In this document: one piece after another, positions 1 to 4,926 of the stretch | Layout of the letters: each line of letters begins with the position of its first letter | Numbering within the stretch: position 1 is the stretch's first letter | NCBI GenBank assembly: GCA_041936745.1 | Contig: JBHGWS010000108.1 | Span: forward strand, 1-6,488 | Direction of reading: 5' to 3' | Length of the DNA: 6,488 nucleotides | DNA from: Darwinibacter acetoxidans_A | GTDB lineage: Bacteria > Bacillota > Limnochordia > Darwinibacteriales > Darwinibacteriaceae | Notes under the pieces: model-generated | What the model saw: the letters and a program-made list of their open reading frames with translations, nothing else | Told to the model about the DNA's origin: nothing | Database searches by the model: none | Translations under genes and position numbers: made by a program

Positions 1-38
1 CAGACTCGAACCTTTTTAATCAACAGCCTCCCGGTCAT
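1..38 (-). CDS. Possible 5' end of a gene running off the left edge
   Basis: An ATG at 36-38 opens a frame that stays open to the window edge and reads MTGRLLIKKVRV. It lies 21 bp downstream of the stop of the preceding minus-strand gene, so the two could form one transcript. No good Shine-Dalgarno precedes the ATG. A GGGAGG lies just inside the frame, so the true start could be slightly further downstream or in another frame. The pattern of a short hydrophobic strand then KxVRV resembles the first strand of amidohydrolase-type enzymes, but twelve residues cannot establish a family. Treat this as a lead only. Confidence 0.3.
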   Translation of the reverse strand, partial: MTGRLLIKKVRV

Positions 39-59
39 ATCGCCCAAGATGATAATTCT

Positions 60-410
60 CTAATCGCCCGGGTTTTCCTGCAGTGGCACGGCATCTGAAA
101 ACCGCCCCTGCAGGCGGGCGTTCTCTTCAGCGGCTACCTGTCGTTTTTCTTCCACCGCCGCCAAAATTTTCTTCTCCAGTGTTATGCCCTGGAGGCGCTG
201 CCAGAAATTAGGGGGGGTTACAGTGGTCGAATAACGCTGCGGTGCTTTATACCAAACGCCGCGGGGGCCGTCGACTGCTTCCACTTTGGCGTCGTATTCC
301 ATAAGAGTAACCCTGACGCCCCAGCGCTTTCCGGGATCAATTTCTAAATAGACTGCGGTTTTATCTGTCGGCCGGGTCCAGATTCCGCGTGTCAGACTCT
401 TTAGCATCAT
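60..410 (-). CDS. Small hypothetical protein, unrecognised
   Basis: This 116-residue protein opens with two consecutive ATG codons (405-410), preceded on the minus strand by a purine-rich GGAAGGATGAG that serves as ribosome binding site. I do not recognise the family. The first half (about 1-70) is rich in beta-forming and aromatic residues, with charged turns such as DPGKRWG. The second half (about 72-108) looks helical and strongly charged (LEKKILAAVEEKRQVAAEENARLQ), possibly a short coiled coil. There is no signal peptide, membrane segment or obvious catalytic motif, so a cytoplasmic location is likely. It is divergent from rex, has its own promoter-like sequence at 431-459, and may be co-transcribed with whatever starts near base 38. 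The good ribosome site, promoter and protein-like composition argue that it is a real gene. Confidence 0.72.
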   Translation of the reverse strand: MMLKSLTRGIWTRPTDKTAVYLEIDPGKRWGVRVTLMEYDAKVEAVDGPRGVWYKAPQRYSTTVTPPNFWQRLQGITLEKKILAAVEEKRQVAAEENARLQGRFSDAVPLQENPGD

Positions 411-430
411 CTCATCCTTCCTTATATGCC

Positions 431-459
431 ATTATTACATAAAAGAGCAATTATTCCAA
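431..459 (-). promoter_or_regulatory. Sigma-A type promoter for the 60-410 gene
   Basis: Read on the minus strand, TTGGAA (454-459, 4 of 6 to the -35 consensus), a 17-nt spacer and AATAAT (431-436, 5 of 6 to the -10) occur in order. A TG one base before the -10 gives an extended -10. Transcription would begin near 424, leaving a leader of about 14 nt that holds the ribosome binding site. Assigned by eye. Confidence 0.45.
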
Positions 460-534
460 GTGAGGCTGAAAACCTCCGGCGGCGGGGTGGAAAGTTTGTT
501 AATTTTTTATGCTCACTACAAGGAGACAGAGAAT

Positions 535-560
535 GTTTGTCGAATGAAATAACGATAAAC
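535..560. promoter_or_regulatory. Imperfect palindrome ahead of rex, possible operator
   Basis: GTTTGTCG (535-542) and CGATAAAC (553-560) are inverted copies matching at 7 of 8 positions around a 10-nt AT-rich centre. The element ends 22 bp before the rex ATG. Rex often represses its own gene through TTGT-type inverted repeats, and a further half-site-like TTGTTAA lies at 496-502. The arms do not match the usual Rex consensus closely, so this is only a candidate. I found no convincing -35/-10 pair for rex in 421-560. Confidence 0.28.
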
Positions 561-569
561 TTTGAGTTC

Positions 570-576
570 AAGGGGG
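570..576 (+). promoter_or_regulatory. Ribosome binding site that sets the rex start
   Basis: AAGGGGG at 570-576 lies 6 nt before the ATG at 583. The upstream TTG at 562 and ATG at 577 are in frame but have no ribosome binding site at a usable distance, so 583 is chosen. Confidence 0.7.
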
Positions 577-582
577 ATGAGA

Positions 583-1236
583 ATGTCTTTAAAAGGAAGA
601 AGAAAGGGAGAACTGATCCCTAAGGGGGTTGTTTCCCGGCTGCCTTTGTATTACAGGCATTTGCTGGAACTGGAGGCACAAGGAGCAGAACGGCTTTCTT
701 CCGCCCAGTTGGGTGAAGCCCTGGAGCTGACCGCGGCTCAAATTCGTTCCGATTTAAGCTATTTCGGCTCTTTCGGCCAACAAGGTTACGGCTATAATGT
801 AAGTGAATTATTAAAACAAGTTAAAAATATACTGGGCTTAGATCGATCCTATTCCATGGTTTTAATCGGCGCGGGGAACCTGGGGAAGGCTATTGGCAGT
901 TACGATTTTTTTCGGGGGAAGGGGTTTGAAATCCAGGCAATTTTCGATGTCGATCCTTTATTAATCGGCAACCTCCACGCAGGCTGCGTAATTAAACCCT
1001 TTTCCGAACTCGCCGATTACCTAAGGAGCAACCGGACGGATATCGGCATTATCGCCACGCCGAAAGAGGCGAGCCAAGAGGTCTGCGATCTGTTGGTAGA
1101 AAACGGCGTAGAAAATATTTGGAATTTCGCCCCCGCTAACTTAAATGTGCCGGAGCACGTAGTCATGGAACACATCCATTTGACTGACAGCTTGTTAAGA
1201 CTGGTTTTCCGGATTAACGAAAAATTACAGCTTTAA
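583..1236 (+). CDS. rex: Redox-sensing transcriptional repressor Rex
   Basis: Rex is a homodimeric cytoplasmic repressor that binds DNA when the NADH/NAD+ ratio is low and releases it when NADH binds, controlling fermentation and respiration genes. The 217-residue product has the usual family length. Residues about 10-75 form the winged-helix DNA-binding domain, with the typical IPKGVVSRLPLYYRHL helix and the SYFGSFGQQGYGYNV wing. Residues about 90-200 form a Rossmann NAD-binding domain with the glycine loop GAGNLG (96-101) and the acidic strand end FDVD (121-124). The C-terminal helix (about 198-213) matches the domain-swapped dimer helix of the family. The ATG at 583 is preferred because of AAGGGGG just upstream. 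It lies ahead of fabI on the same strand with a 106-bp gap, so the two may share a transcript. Identification is firm; its targets are not visible here, apart from a weak candidate palindrome at 535-560. Confidence 0.95.
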   Translation: MSLKGRRKGELIPKGVVSRLPLYYRHLLELEAQGAERLSSAQLGEALELTAAQIRSDLSYFGSFGQQGYGYNVSELLKQVKNILGLDRSYSMVLIGAGNLGKAIGSYDFFRGKGFEIQAIFDVDPLLIGNLHAGCVIKPFSELADYLRSNRTDIGIIATPKEASQEVCDLLVENGVENIWNFAPANLNVPEHVVMEHIHLTDSLLRLVFRINEKLQL

Positions 1237-1245
1237 GAAATACGA

Positions 1246-1283
1246 AAACTGCAGTTTAGGAGCAGACGGGCAGTGTGGTCTGC
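1246..1283. repeat. Palindrome and small hairpin in the rex-fabI gap
   Basis: AAACTGCAGTTT (1246-1257) is a perfect 12-bp palindrome 9 nt after the rex stop. It is followed by a 6-bp hairpin, GCAGAC (1262-1267) with GTCTGC (1278-1283) around a 10-nt loop. There is no T-run, so this is not a normal intrinsic terminator. It could be a protein-binding site or chance. Confidence 0.35.
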
Positions 1284-1302
1284 AGGAATGCGGCAAACTG
1301 TG

Positions 1303-1325
1303 CATAATACCTAAGTAACTAATTA
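1303..1325 (+). promoter_or_regulatory. Possible fabI promoter -10 and weak FapR-like site
   Basis: CATAAT (1303-1308) matches the -10 consensus at 5 of 6 positions, but no good -35 lies 16-18 bp upstream. The stretch from 1304 to 1325 (ATAATACCTAAG followed by TAACTAATTA) resembles the FapR operator that controls fabI in Bacillus, except for an extra base in the right arm. Both readings are tentative. Confidence 0.22.
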
Positions 1326-1330
1326 AAAAA

Positions 1331-1336
1331 GAGGTG
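1331..1336 (+). promoter_or_regulatory. Ribosome binding site that sets the fabI TTG start
   Basis: GAGGTG at 1331-1336 lies 6 nt before the TTG at 1343, which gives the usual FabI N-terminus (M-L-Q-G-K-R-I). The GTG at 1334 is part of this site and so cannot be the start; the TTG at 1340 is only 3 nt away. Confidence 0.65.
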
Positions 1337-1342
1337 TTATTG

Positions 1343-2110
1343 TTGCTGCAGGGAAAACGGATTGCCGTTTTTAACATAGCTAACAAACGAAGCATCGCTT
1401 GGGCAATCGCAGAGAGTATGGCAGCCCTCGGTGCTGAATTGATTTTAGGTTACCAAAATGAGCGTACGAAGAAAAATGTAGAAAAATTATCGCAAGAACT
1501 GAGCCCCAAGCCTTTGTGCTTAGTTTCTTGCGATGTTACATTTCCTGACCAGATTGAGGCGGCCCGCCGCTCTATCCAAGAGCGGGCGGGCACGTTAGAC
1601 GGTTTTGTCCACTCTTTGGCTTTTGCTCCGCGCCAGGCACTGCAAAATCCCTATCTCCTGACGGAACGGGAAGGCTTTTTGACCGCCATGGAGGTCAGCG
1701 TGTATTCATTGGCCGCTTTGGCCCGAAGTTTAGCGCCAATTTTAAATGCAGGGGCCGCTATCACAACACTGACCTATTTCGGATCCCAGAAAGTTATTCC
1801 TAATTACAATGTCATGGGCGTGGCGAAGGCCGCTTTGGAAGCAAGCGTGCGTTACCTTGCTTCCGATTTAGGGCCGCGGGGGATTAGGGTAAATGCCATT
1901 TCAGCCGGGCCTGTCAGTACGCTGGCGGCACGGGGTGTTGCGGGCTTTGTCGACATCTTGGATCTGCACGAAGAAAGGGCCCCCTTAAGGCGCAATGTTA
2001 AGCCTAAAGAAGTGGGGGATACGGCGGCCTTTTTGGCAAGTGATTTGGCCGCGGGAATTACAGGTGAGATAATTTACGTGGATACAGGCTTTAATATTAT
2101 GGGAATCTGA
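1343..2110 (+). CDS. fabI: Enoyl-ACP reductase (NADH), FabI type
   Basis: FabI reduces trans-2-enoyl-ACP to acyl-ACP with NADH, the last step of each round of type II fatty acid elongation, in the cytoplasm. The 255-residue product is a short-chain dehydrogenase of normal FabI length. The catalytic Tyr-x6-Lys pair is present as Y155 and K162 in IPNYNVMGVAK, with the second conserved tyrosine Y145 in LTYFG. NAISAGPVSTLAA (184-196) is a FabI hallmark, as are the ANKRSIAWAIA cofactor loop (13-23) and the C-terminal ITGEIIYVDTGF. One oddity: the loop normally starts with glycine (G-x5-S-x-A) but here it is N11 (codon AAC), so the sequence reads FNIANKRSIA. The start is TTG 1343 by its ribosome binding site. 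It follows rex on the same strand and ends at a strong hairpin. Function is confident; how the Asn change affects cofactor binding is unknown. Confidence 0.93.
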   Translation: MLQGKRIAVFNIANKRSIAWAIAESMAALGAELILGYQNERTKKNVEKLSQELSPKPLCLVSCDVTFPDQIEAARRSIQERAGTLDGFVHSLAFAPRQALQNPYLLTEREGFLTAMEVSVYSLAALARSLAPILNAGAAITTLTYFGSQKVIPNYNVMGVAKAALEASVRYLASDLGPRGIRVNAISAGPVSTLAARGVAGFVDILDLHEERAPLRRNVKPKEVGDTAAFLASDLAAGITGEIIYVDTGFNIMGI

Positions 2111-2115
2111 AAACA

Positions 2116-2152
2116 AGGAAAAGCACCCGGCATCAGGCCGGGTGCTTTTCCT
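2116..2152 (+). terminator. Intrinsic terminator after fabI
   Basis: A perfect 16-bp stem, AGGAAAAGCACCCGGC (2116-2131) paired with 2137-2152, closes on a 5-nt loop and starts 5 nt after the fabI stop. The T-run (TTTT) lies within the 3' arm instead of after it. The symmetric A/T ends mean it could also act on minus-strand transcripts. Confidence 0.8.
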
Positions 2153-2198
2153 ATATGGGCTTGGTTGGTGACAAATTAACACCTGAGAATATTAATGC

Positions 2199-2216
2199 TA
2201 GTGAGGACAATCACTA
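2199..2216. promoter_or_regulatory. TAGTGA-N6-TCACTA inverted repeat in a gene-free gap
   Basis: A perfect 6-bp inverted repeat with a 6-nt spacer. The GTGA-N6-TCAC core and 18-bp size match the architecture of Rex (TTGTGA-N6-TCACAA) and CRP/FNR-type sites, differing from the Rex consensus at one symmetric position per arm. It lies between two terminators, where no gene obviously needs control, so its role is unclear. The remaining sequence from 2153 to 2275 shows no gene. Confidence 0.22.
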
Positions 2217-2275
2217 ACACTAAATATAGTCTAACAGACTTGAATAACCGCGTCAAGGGCAATTTCAATATTTTT

Positions 2276-2304
2276 AAAAAAAGTGCAGCGGGGAAGCTGC
2301 ACTT
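2276..2304 (-). terminator. Intrinsic terminator after the FMN-binding gene
   Basis: On the minus strand a 9-bp stem (2296-2304 with 2281-2289, sequence AAGTGCAGC and its complement) around a 6-nt loop runs directly into seven T residues (2276-2282). It begins 22 nt after the stop of the minus-strand FMN-binding gene, a textbook intrinsic terminator. Confidence 0.88.
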
Positions 2305-2326
2305 CGGGTAAGTTGGCCTTTTATTT

Positions 2327-3019
2327 TTATTTGGTTGAAGCTCTGTCAAGAGCGTCCCGTACTGCAATATTCAACATGTTCGTTAAACCGGTGGCGCCGG
2401 AAATGGCATCTACATCGGCGTTGTCCCGGCCGATCAGCTCTTGTGCATAAGCCTGCCTCGCCATTTCTAAAGGAAAGCCTTCATAAGTATCCGGATCCAA
2501 AACCGATAGATCTGCCAGTACTCTCTGCACCTGCAGGCCGGTAATTTTGTCGTTTTCCACAGTCACCCAAACTACTTCATAATAACCGCGGTCCGCAACC
2601 TCGGAACGGCCCAAGAAGGTACCATCGAAATACTGTTTTTCTTTCTTGGCATCGCCTGCTTTTTTCAAGGCCCTTTCCACGGCCTGCATCCAGCCCGTTG
2701 AGCTGCCGGTGGCCCCAGTATAAGCATCGATTTCGGCCAGCTGGGCTTCGACAAACTTTGTGCCCAGAGTGCGTGCGGCCTCGCCAAAGGGGGGATAATC
2801 ATAGCATGTCCAATCTTTTTCCACCAAGCGGTCCGTGTATTCTCTTAGGATTACACCGGCGATCTCGCCGTCTTGAATAAAGACCTTGGCGTATTGGATG
2901 CTGCGAGGGCCTGCATCGGACCACCCTTCATAAGTCCCATCCCGCCAGCCTGCGGCAAAGGAAAAGGCGGGGGATAAAAGGACAAGAACTAGGGCGTACA
3001 CTAAAAATATTCTTCTCAT
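2327..3019 (-). CDS. Secreted protein with two FMN-binding (flavinylation) domains
   Basis: A 230-residue exported flavoprotein. Residues 1-22 form a signal peptide (MRR, hydrophobic core, cleavage likely near FSFA-AG) with no lipobox cysteine. Two FMN_bind domains follow: about 26-120, with motif DAYTGAT (98-104), and about 128-226, with motif DAISGAT (204-210). In this family the last threonine of D-x-x-S/T-G-A-T receives FMN covalently from the ApbE transferase, so T104 and T210 are the predicted sites. Such proteins carry electrons outside the membrane; the two-domain Listeria PplA, used in extracellular electron transfer, is the closest analogue I know, but PplA is a lipoprotein. The ATG at 3017-3019 has GGGAGG upstream. 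A promoter-like sequence lies at 3055-3083 and a strong terminator follows. No ApbE or membrane partner gene is in the window, so the electron donor is unknown. Confidence 0.87.
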   Translation of the reverse strand: MRRIFLVYALVLVLLSPAFSFAAGWRDGTYEGWSDAGPRSIQYAKVFIQDGEIAGVILREYTDRLVEKDWTCYDYPPFGEAARTLGTKFVEAQLAEIDAYTGATGSSTGWMQAVERALKKAGDAKKEKQYFDGTFLGRSEVADRGYYEVVWVTVENDKITGLQVQRVLADLSVLDPDTYEGFPLEMARQAYAQELIGRDNADVDAISGATGLTNMLNIAVRDALDRASTK

Positions 3020-3054
3020 GTGTTAATCCTCCCAATCACCAACTACCCAGCCTT

Positions 3055-3083
3055 AAGGTATCACAGGTTAGGCCTTTGGTCAA
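3055..3083 (-). promoter_or_regulatory. Probable promoter of the FMN-binding gene
   Basis: On the minus strand TTGACC (3078-3083, 5 of 6 to -35), a 17-nt spacer and TACCTT (3055-3060, 3 of 6 to -10) occur, with a TGA triplet before the -10 giving an extended -10. Transcription would start near 3048, about 30 nt ahead of the ATG. The weak -10 keeps confidence moderate. It lies in the 90-bp gap after the YkoF-like gene. Confidence 0.42.
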
Positions 3084-3109
3084 TATAAAGTTGTTTTGAA
3101 CTTAGCTGC

Positions 3110-3358
3110 TCACTCCAAGTCAGTGAGGGTTGTCACCATGACCACATCGCAGCCGTTCTCTTGATTTTCTTGAAAGAGCTGCCTTAAAGCGCTCCATACA
3201 TGATCGGGGCTACCCATAATGGTTGTATTGAGCGAAGTGCCGGCGTAATAGGAATCGTAGTCCAAGCCGTGTTCCGATAAAAAATGGGTTGAAAGCCCCT
3301 TAATCCCGCTCATTTCTTCCGGCGCCACCGGGTATAAAGAAACTTCGGCTTTGATCAT
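3110..3358 (-). CDS. YkoF/MTH1187-like small thiamine-binding-family protein
   Basis: An 82-residue protein that looks like a single domain of the YkoF / MTH1187 (DUF77) group, compact ferredoxin-like folds, some of which bind thiamine or its pyrimidine precursor. Supporting features are the opening strand IKAEVSLYPVAPE (2-14), the middle GTSLNTTIMGSPDHVWSALRQLFQE (about 40-64), which matches the family's 'small-residue, N/T, I-x-G, helix' pattern, and a final strand VVMVTTLTDL. No signal peptide is present, so it is cytoplasmic. The ATG at 3356-3358 has a near-perfect AGGAGGTG upstream, but that site is buried in a hairpin (3366-3399). It lies 58 bp after the LysM gene on the same strand. 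There is no TPP riboswitch or thiamine gene nearby, so ligand and role stay open. Family assignment is by recalled pattern. Confidence 0.68.
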   Translation of the reverse strand: MIKAEVSLYPVAPEEMSGIKGLSTHFLSEHGLDYDSYYAGTSLNTTIMGSPDHVWSALRQLFQENQENGCDVVMVTTLTDLE

Positions 3359-3365
3359 AAAACAA

Positions 3366-3399
3366 GCACCTCCTAGCCCTTAGTATGACCAGGAGGTGC
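3366..3399 (-). terminator. Hairpin that ends lysM and buries the next ribosome binding site
   Basis: On the minus strand GCACCTCCT (3391-3399) pairs perfectly over 9 bp with AGGAGGTGC (3366-3374) across a 16-nt loop, and is followed by TTGTTTT. It begins 17 nt after the LysM stop, so it can act as an intrinsic terminator. The 3' arm is exactly the Shine-Dalgarno of the YkoF-like gene, so in any read-through transcript that site would be closed. Confidence 0.6.
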
Positions 3400-3416
3400 A
3401 GGCTTCAATCAATCAA

Positions 3417-4733
3417 TTAACGGTTCGGAACACAGACAATTTGGCCCGGCCTAATTTGGCTGGGATTAGTAATTTGGGGATTAGCGGCAATCAAAGCGTT
3501 TAAAGAAACTCCGAATTTTCGGGCGATAGACCACATAGAATCCCCGGGCTGTACAGTATACCGGAAAGTTCCCGGCGGACAGCCTGTGGGAGGTGGCGTT
3601 GTCGTCGGCACGCAGACGATCTGGCCCGGCTTGATTTGGCTGGGATTGGTAATTTGGGGATTAGCAGCGATTAACGCGTTTAAAGTAACCCCGAATCTTT
3701 GCGCGATCAGCCACATAGAATCGCCCTGCTTTACCGTGTAAGGGAATGTCCCTCGGGGGCATTCGCCGGGCGGCGGCATAGTTGTCGGTACACAGACGAT
3801 CTGGCCCGGTTGAATTCTGGATGGATCAGGTATCTGCGGATTTGCCGCGATTAAAGCATCGAGGCTGACCCCAAACCGGCGGGCGATACTCCACATGGAA
3901 TCCCCCGGCTTTACAGTGTACGGGAAAGTTCCGCGGGGGCAGACGCCGGGGGGCGGTTCCTCTTCAGGTACACAGACGATCTGTCCCGGTTGAATTCTGG
4001 ATGGATCAGGTATCTGCGGGTTTGCCGCGATTAAAGCGTCGAGGCTGACTCCAAACTGGCGGGCGATGCTCCACATGGAATCGCCCTGCTTTACCGTATA
4101 AGGGAATGTCCCACGGGGACAGACGCCGGGCGGCGGTCCCTCTTCGGGTACACAAACGATCTGTCCCGGCCTAAGCCTGGACGGGTCAGGTATCTGTGGG
4201 TTAGCGGCGATTAAAGCATCTAAGCTGACTCCGAATTGGCGGGCAATACTAAACATGGAATCTCCCGGCCTTACCCTGTAGGCAAATGTGCCTCGCGGGC
4301 ATTCAGTCGGTTCAGGTTCTGTTCTGGGTACACAGACGATCTGCCCCGGTGTGAGCCTGGCGGGATCAGGGATCTGTGGATTGGCAGCAATCAGGGCATC
4401 TAAGCTGACGCCAAATTTGCGGGCAATACTAAACATGGAATCACCCGGCTCCACCGTATAACGGAAAGTCCCCGGCGGGCACACCGTTGGCGGCGGTTGA
4501 GGTATGCAGACAATTTGTCCCGGCCGAATGCTGCTGGGATCCTTAATTTGCGGATTAGCGGCAATTAAAGCATCTAAGCTGACCCCAAACTGGCGGGCAA
4601 TGCTGAAGAACGTATCGCCGGGCCGCACTGTGTAGGGAGTAGTGTTGGGGCCGCAGGGCTGCTGCCTTGCCGGTGCCTCAAGTTCGATTATTTCGGACTT
4701 TTCTTGTTCCGTGGTTTTATCTTCTTTAGCCAA
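3417..4733 (-). CDS. Seven-LysM-repeat protein, peptidoglycan or spore-coat associated
   Basis: A 438-residue protein made almost wholly of seven LysM domains (about 33-78, 91-136, 151-196, 211-256, 271-316, 331-376, 391-436). LysM binds N-acetylglucosamine polymers such as peptidoglycan. Each module reads YTV-x-PGDS-x-x-SIA-x-x-FGVSLDALIAANPQI, then PGQIVCVP; from the second on, the period is exactly 60 residues. Every module is bracketed by one cysteine before it (CPRG or CPPG) and one at its end (IVCVP), 14 in all, suggesting intramodule disulfides. Linkers are proline-rich. There is no catalytic domain, signal peptide or membrane segment; residues 1-29 are charged and polar. Such signal-less LysM proteins in spore formers are often spore coat or cortex proteins, which I infer but cannot prove. 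The start is TTG (4731-4733), supported by AAGGAGG 7 nt upstream. An IS lies 87 bp upstream of the start. Confidence 0.88.
   Translation of the reverse strand: MAKEDKTTEQEKSEIIELEAPARQQPCGPNTTPYTVRPGDTFFSIARQFGVSLDALIAANPQIKDPSSIRPGQIVCIPQPPPTVCPPGTFRYTVEPGDSMFSIARKFGVSLDALIAANPQIPDPARLTPGQIVCVPRTEPEPTECPRGTFAYRVRPGDSMFSIARQFGVSLDALIAANPQIPDPSRLRPGQIVCVPEEGPPPGVCPRGTFPYTVKQGDSMWSIARQFGVSLDALIAANPQIPDPSRIQPGQIVCVPEEEPPPGVCPRGTFPYTVKPGDSMWSIARRFGVSLDALIAANPQIPDPSRIQPGQIVCVPTTMPPPGECPRGTFPYTVKQGDSMWLIAQRFGVTLNALIAANPQITNPSQIKPGQIVCVPTTTPPPTGCPPGTFRYTVQPGDSMWSIARKFGVSLNALIAANPQITNPSQIRPGQIVCVPNR
3420..4643 (-). repeat. Seven tandem 180-bp coding repeats
   Basis: The LysM-encoding DNA repeats at a period of 180 bp (174 bp for the N-terminal unit). 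The units at 3781-3960 and 3961-4140 are the most alike, with long identical stretches such as CGGTTGAATTCTGGATGG, which indicates recent unit duplication. The outer units, especially the N-terminal one, are more diverged. Copy number may vary between strains and may be mis-assembled from short reads. Confidence 0.85.
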
Positions 4734-4781
4734 AGTTTATCCTCCTTCGCGATTCAATACCGTGAAAACACGGCTCATAAC

Positions 4782-4809
4782 AGGATATGAAGCGGAAGAA
4801 AGATTGGTT
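4782..4809 (-). promoter_or_regulatory. Tentative sporulation-type (SigK-like) promoter for lysM
   Basis: On the minus strand AACC (4806-4809), a 16-nt spacer and CATATCCT (4782-4789) resemble the SigK pattern AC-N16-CATA-N3-T. A TTGACA lies at 4814-4819 but has no sigma-A -10 at a proper distance. A 5-bp hairpin, CCGTG-AAAA-CACGG, lies at 4760-4773 in the leader. The motif is short and this is only a lead. Confidence 0.22.
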
Positions 4810-4817
4810 ACACTGTC

Positions 4818-4820
4818 AAC
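4818..4820. repeat. Target-site duplication AAC, left copy
   Basis: AAC abuts the left end of the IS (4818-4820) and recurs directly after its right end (6348-6350). Three bases can match by chance (1 in 64), so it supports but does not prove the boundaries. Confidence 0.5.
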
Positions 4821-4837
4821 GTTCTGTGAAAATGTCA
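4821..4837 (+). repeat. IS left terminal inverted repeat (L1)
   Basis: GTTCTGTGAAAATGTCA, matching the inverted right end at 16 of 17 positions. Confidence 0.85.
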
Positions 4838-4855
4838 GTAAAAAGACCCTGTTTT

Positions 4856-4872
4856 GTTCCGTTAAAATGTCA
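4856..4872 (+). repeat. IS left subterminal copy of the end repeat (L2)
   Basis: GTTCCGTTAAAATGTCA, a direct second copy of the terminal repeat beginning 35 bp inside the left end; 14 of 17 positions match L1. Probably a second transposase-binding site. Confidence 0.65.
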
Positions 4873-4885
4873 CCTTGTGAAATGG

Positions 4886-4903
4886 GCGGGGCATAAGCCC
4901 CGC
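4886..4903 (-). terminator. GC-rich hairpin after the transposase gene
   Basis: A 7-bp stem GCGGGGC (4886-4892) with GCCCCGC (4897-4903) around a 4-nt loop, 23 nt after the transposase stop on the minus strand. The tail is only weakly T-rich, so termination is likely but perhaps inefficient. It lies inside the IS and may limit read-through into lysM. Confidence 0.45.
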
Positions 4904-4926
4904 AAAGTTCTGTTGATAAATCTCGG

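Noticed and set aside
562..582. Upstream TTG or ATG as the rex start
   Set aside because: They lie before or within the AAGGGGG ribosome site; the ATG at 583 is the one properly spaced.
426..623. Plus-strand 65-codon open frame overlapping the rex start
   Set aside because: No ribosome binding site before its ATG, overlaps rex in another frame, and its low-complexity KRKKKGR tail is only rex read out of frame.
1985..2367. Two minus-strand open frames over the fabI end and the gap between convergent genes
   Set aside because: They run antisense to fabI and through both terminator hairpins, with no convincing ribosome site or protein-like composition.
3020..3109. Riboswitch, such as a TPP element, next to the YkoF-like gene
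   Set aside because: The gap is too short and lacks recognisable conserved riboswitch motifs; it holds only a promoter-like pair.
3420..4643. Regular repeats as a CRISPR array
   Set aside because: The period is 180 bp, units have no unique spacers, and all encode LysM modules in one frame.
4814..4819. TTGACA at the IS left border as a hybrid -35 driving lysM
   Set aside because: No -10-like hexamer lies 16-18 bp downstream on the minus strand, and the hexamer is in host sequence restored by the target duplication, not supplied by the IS.
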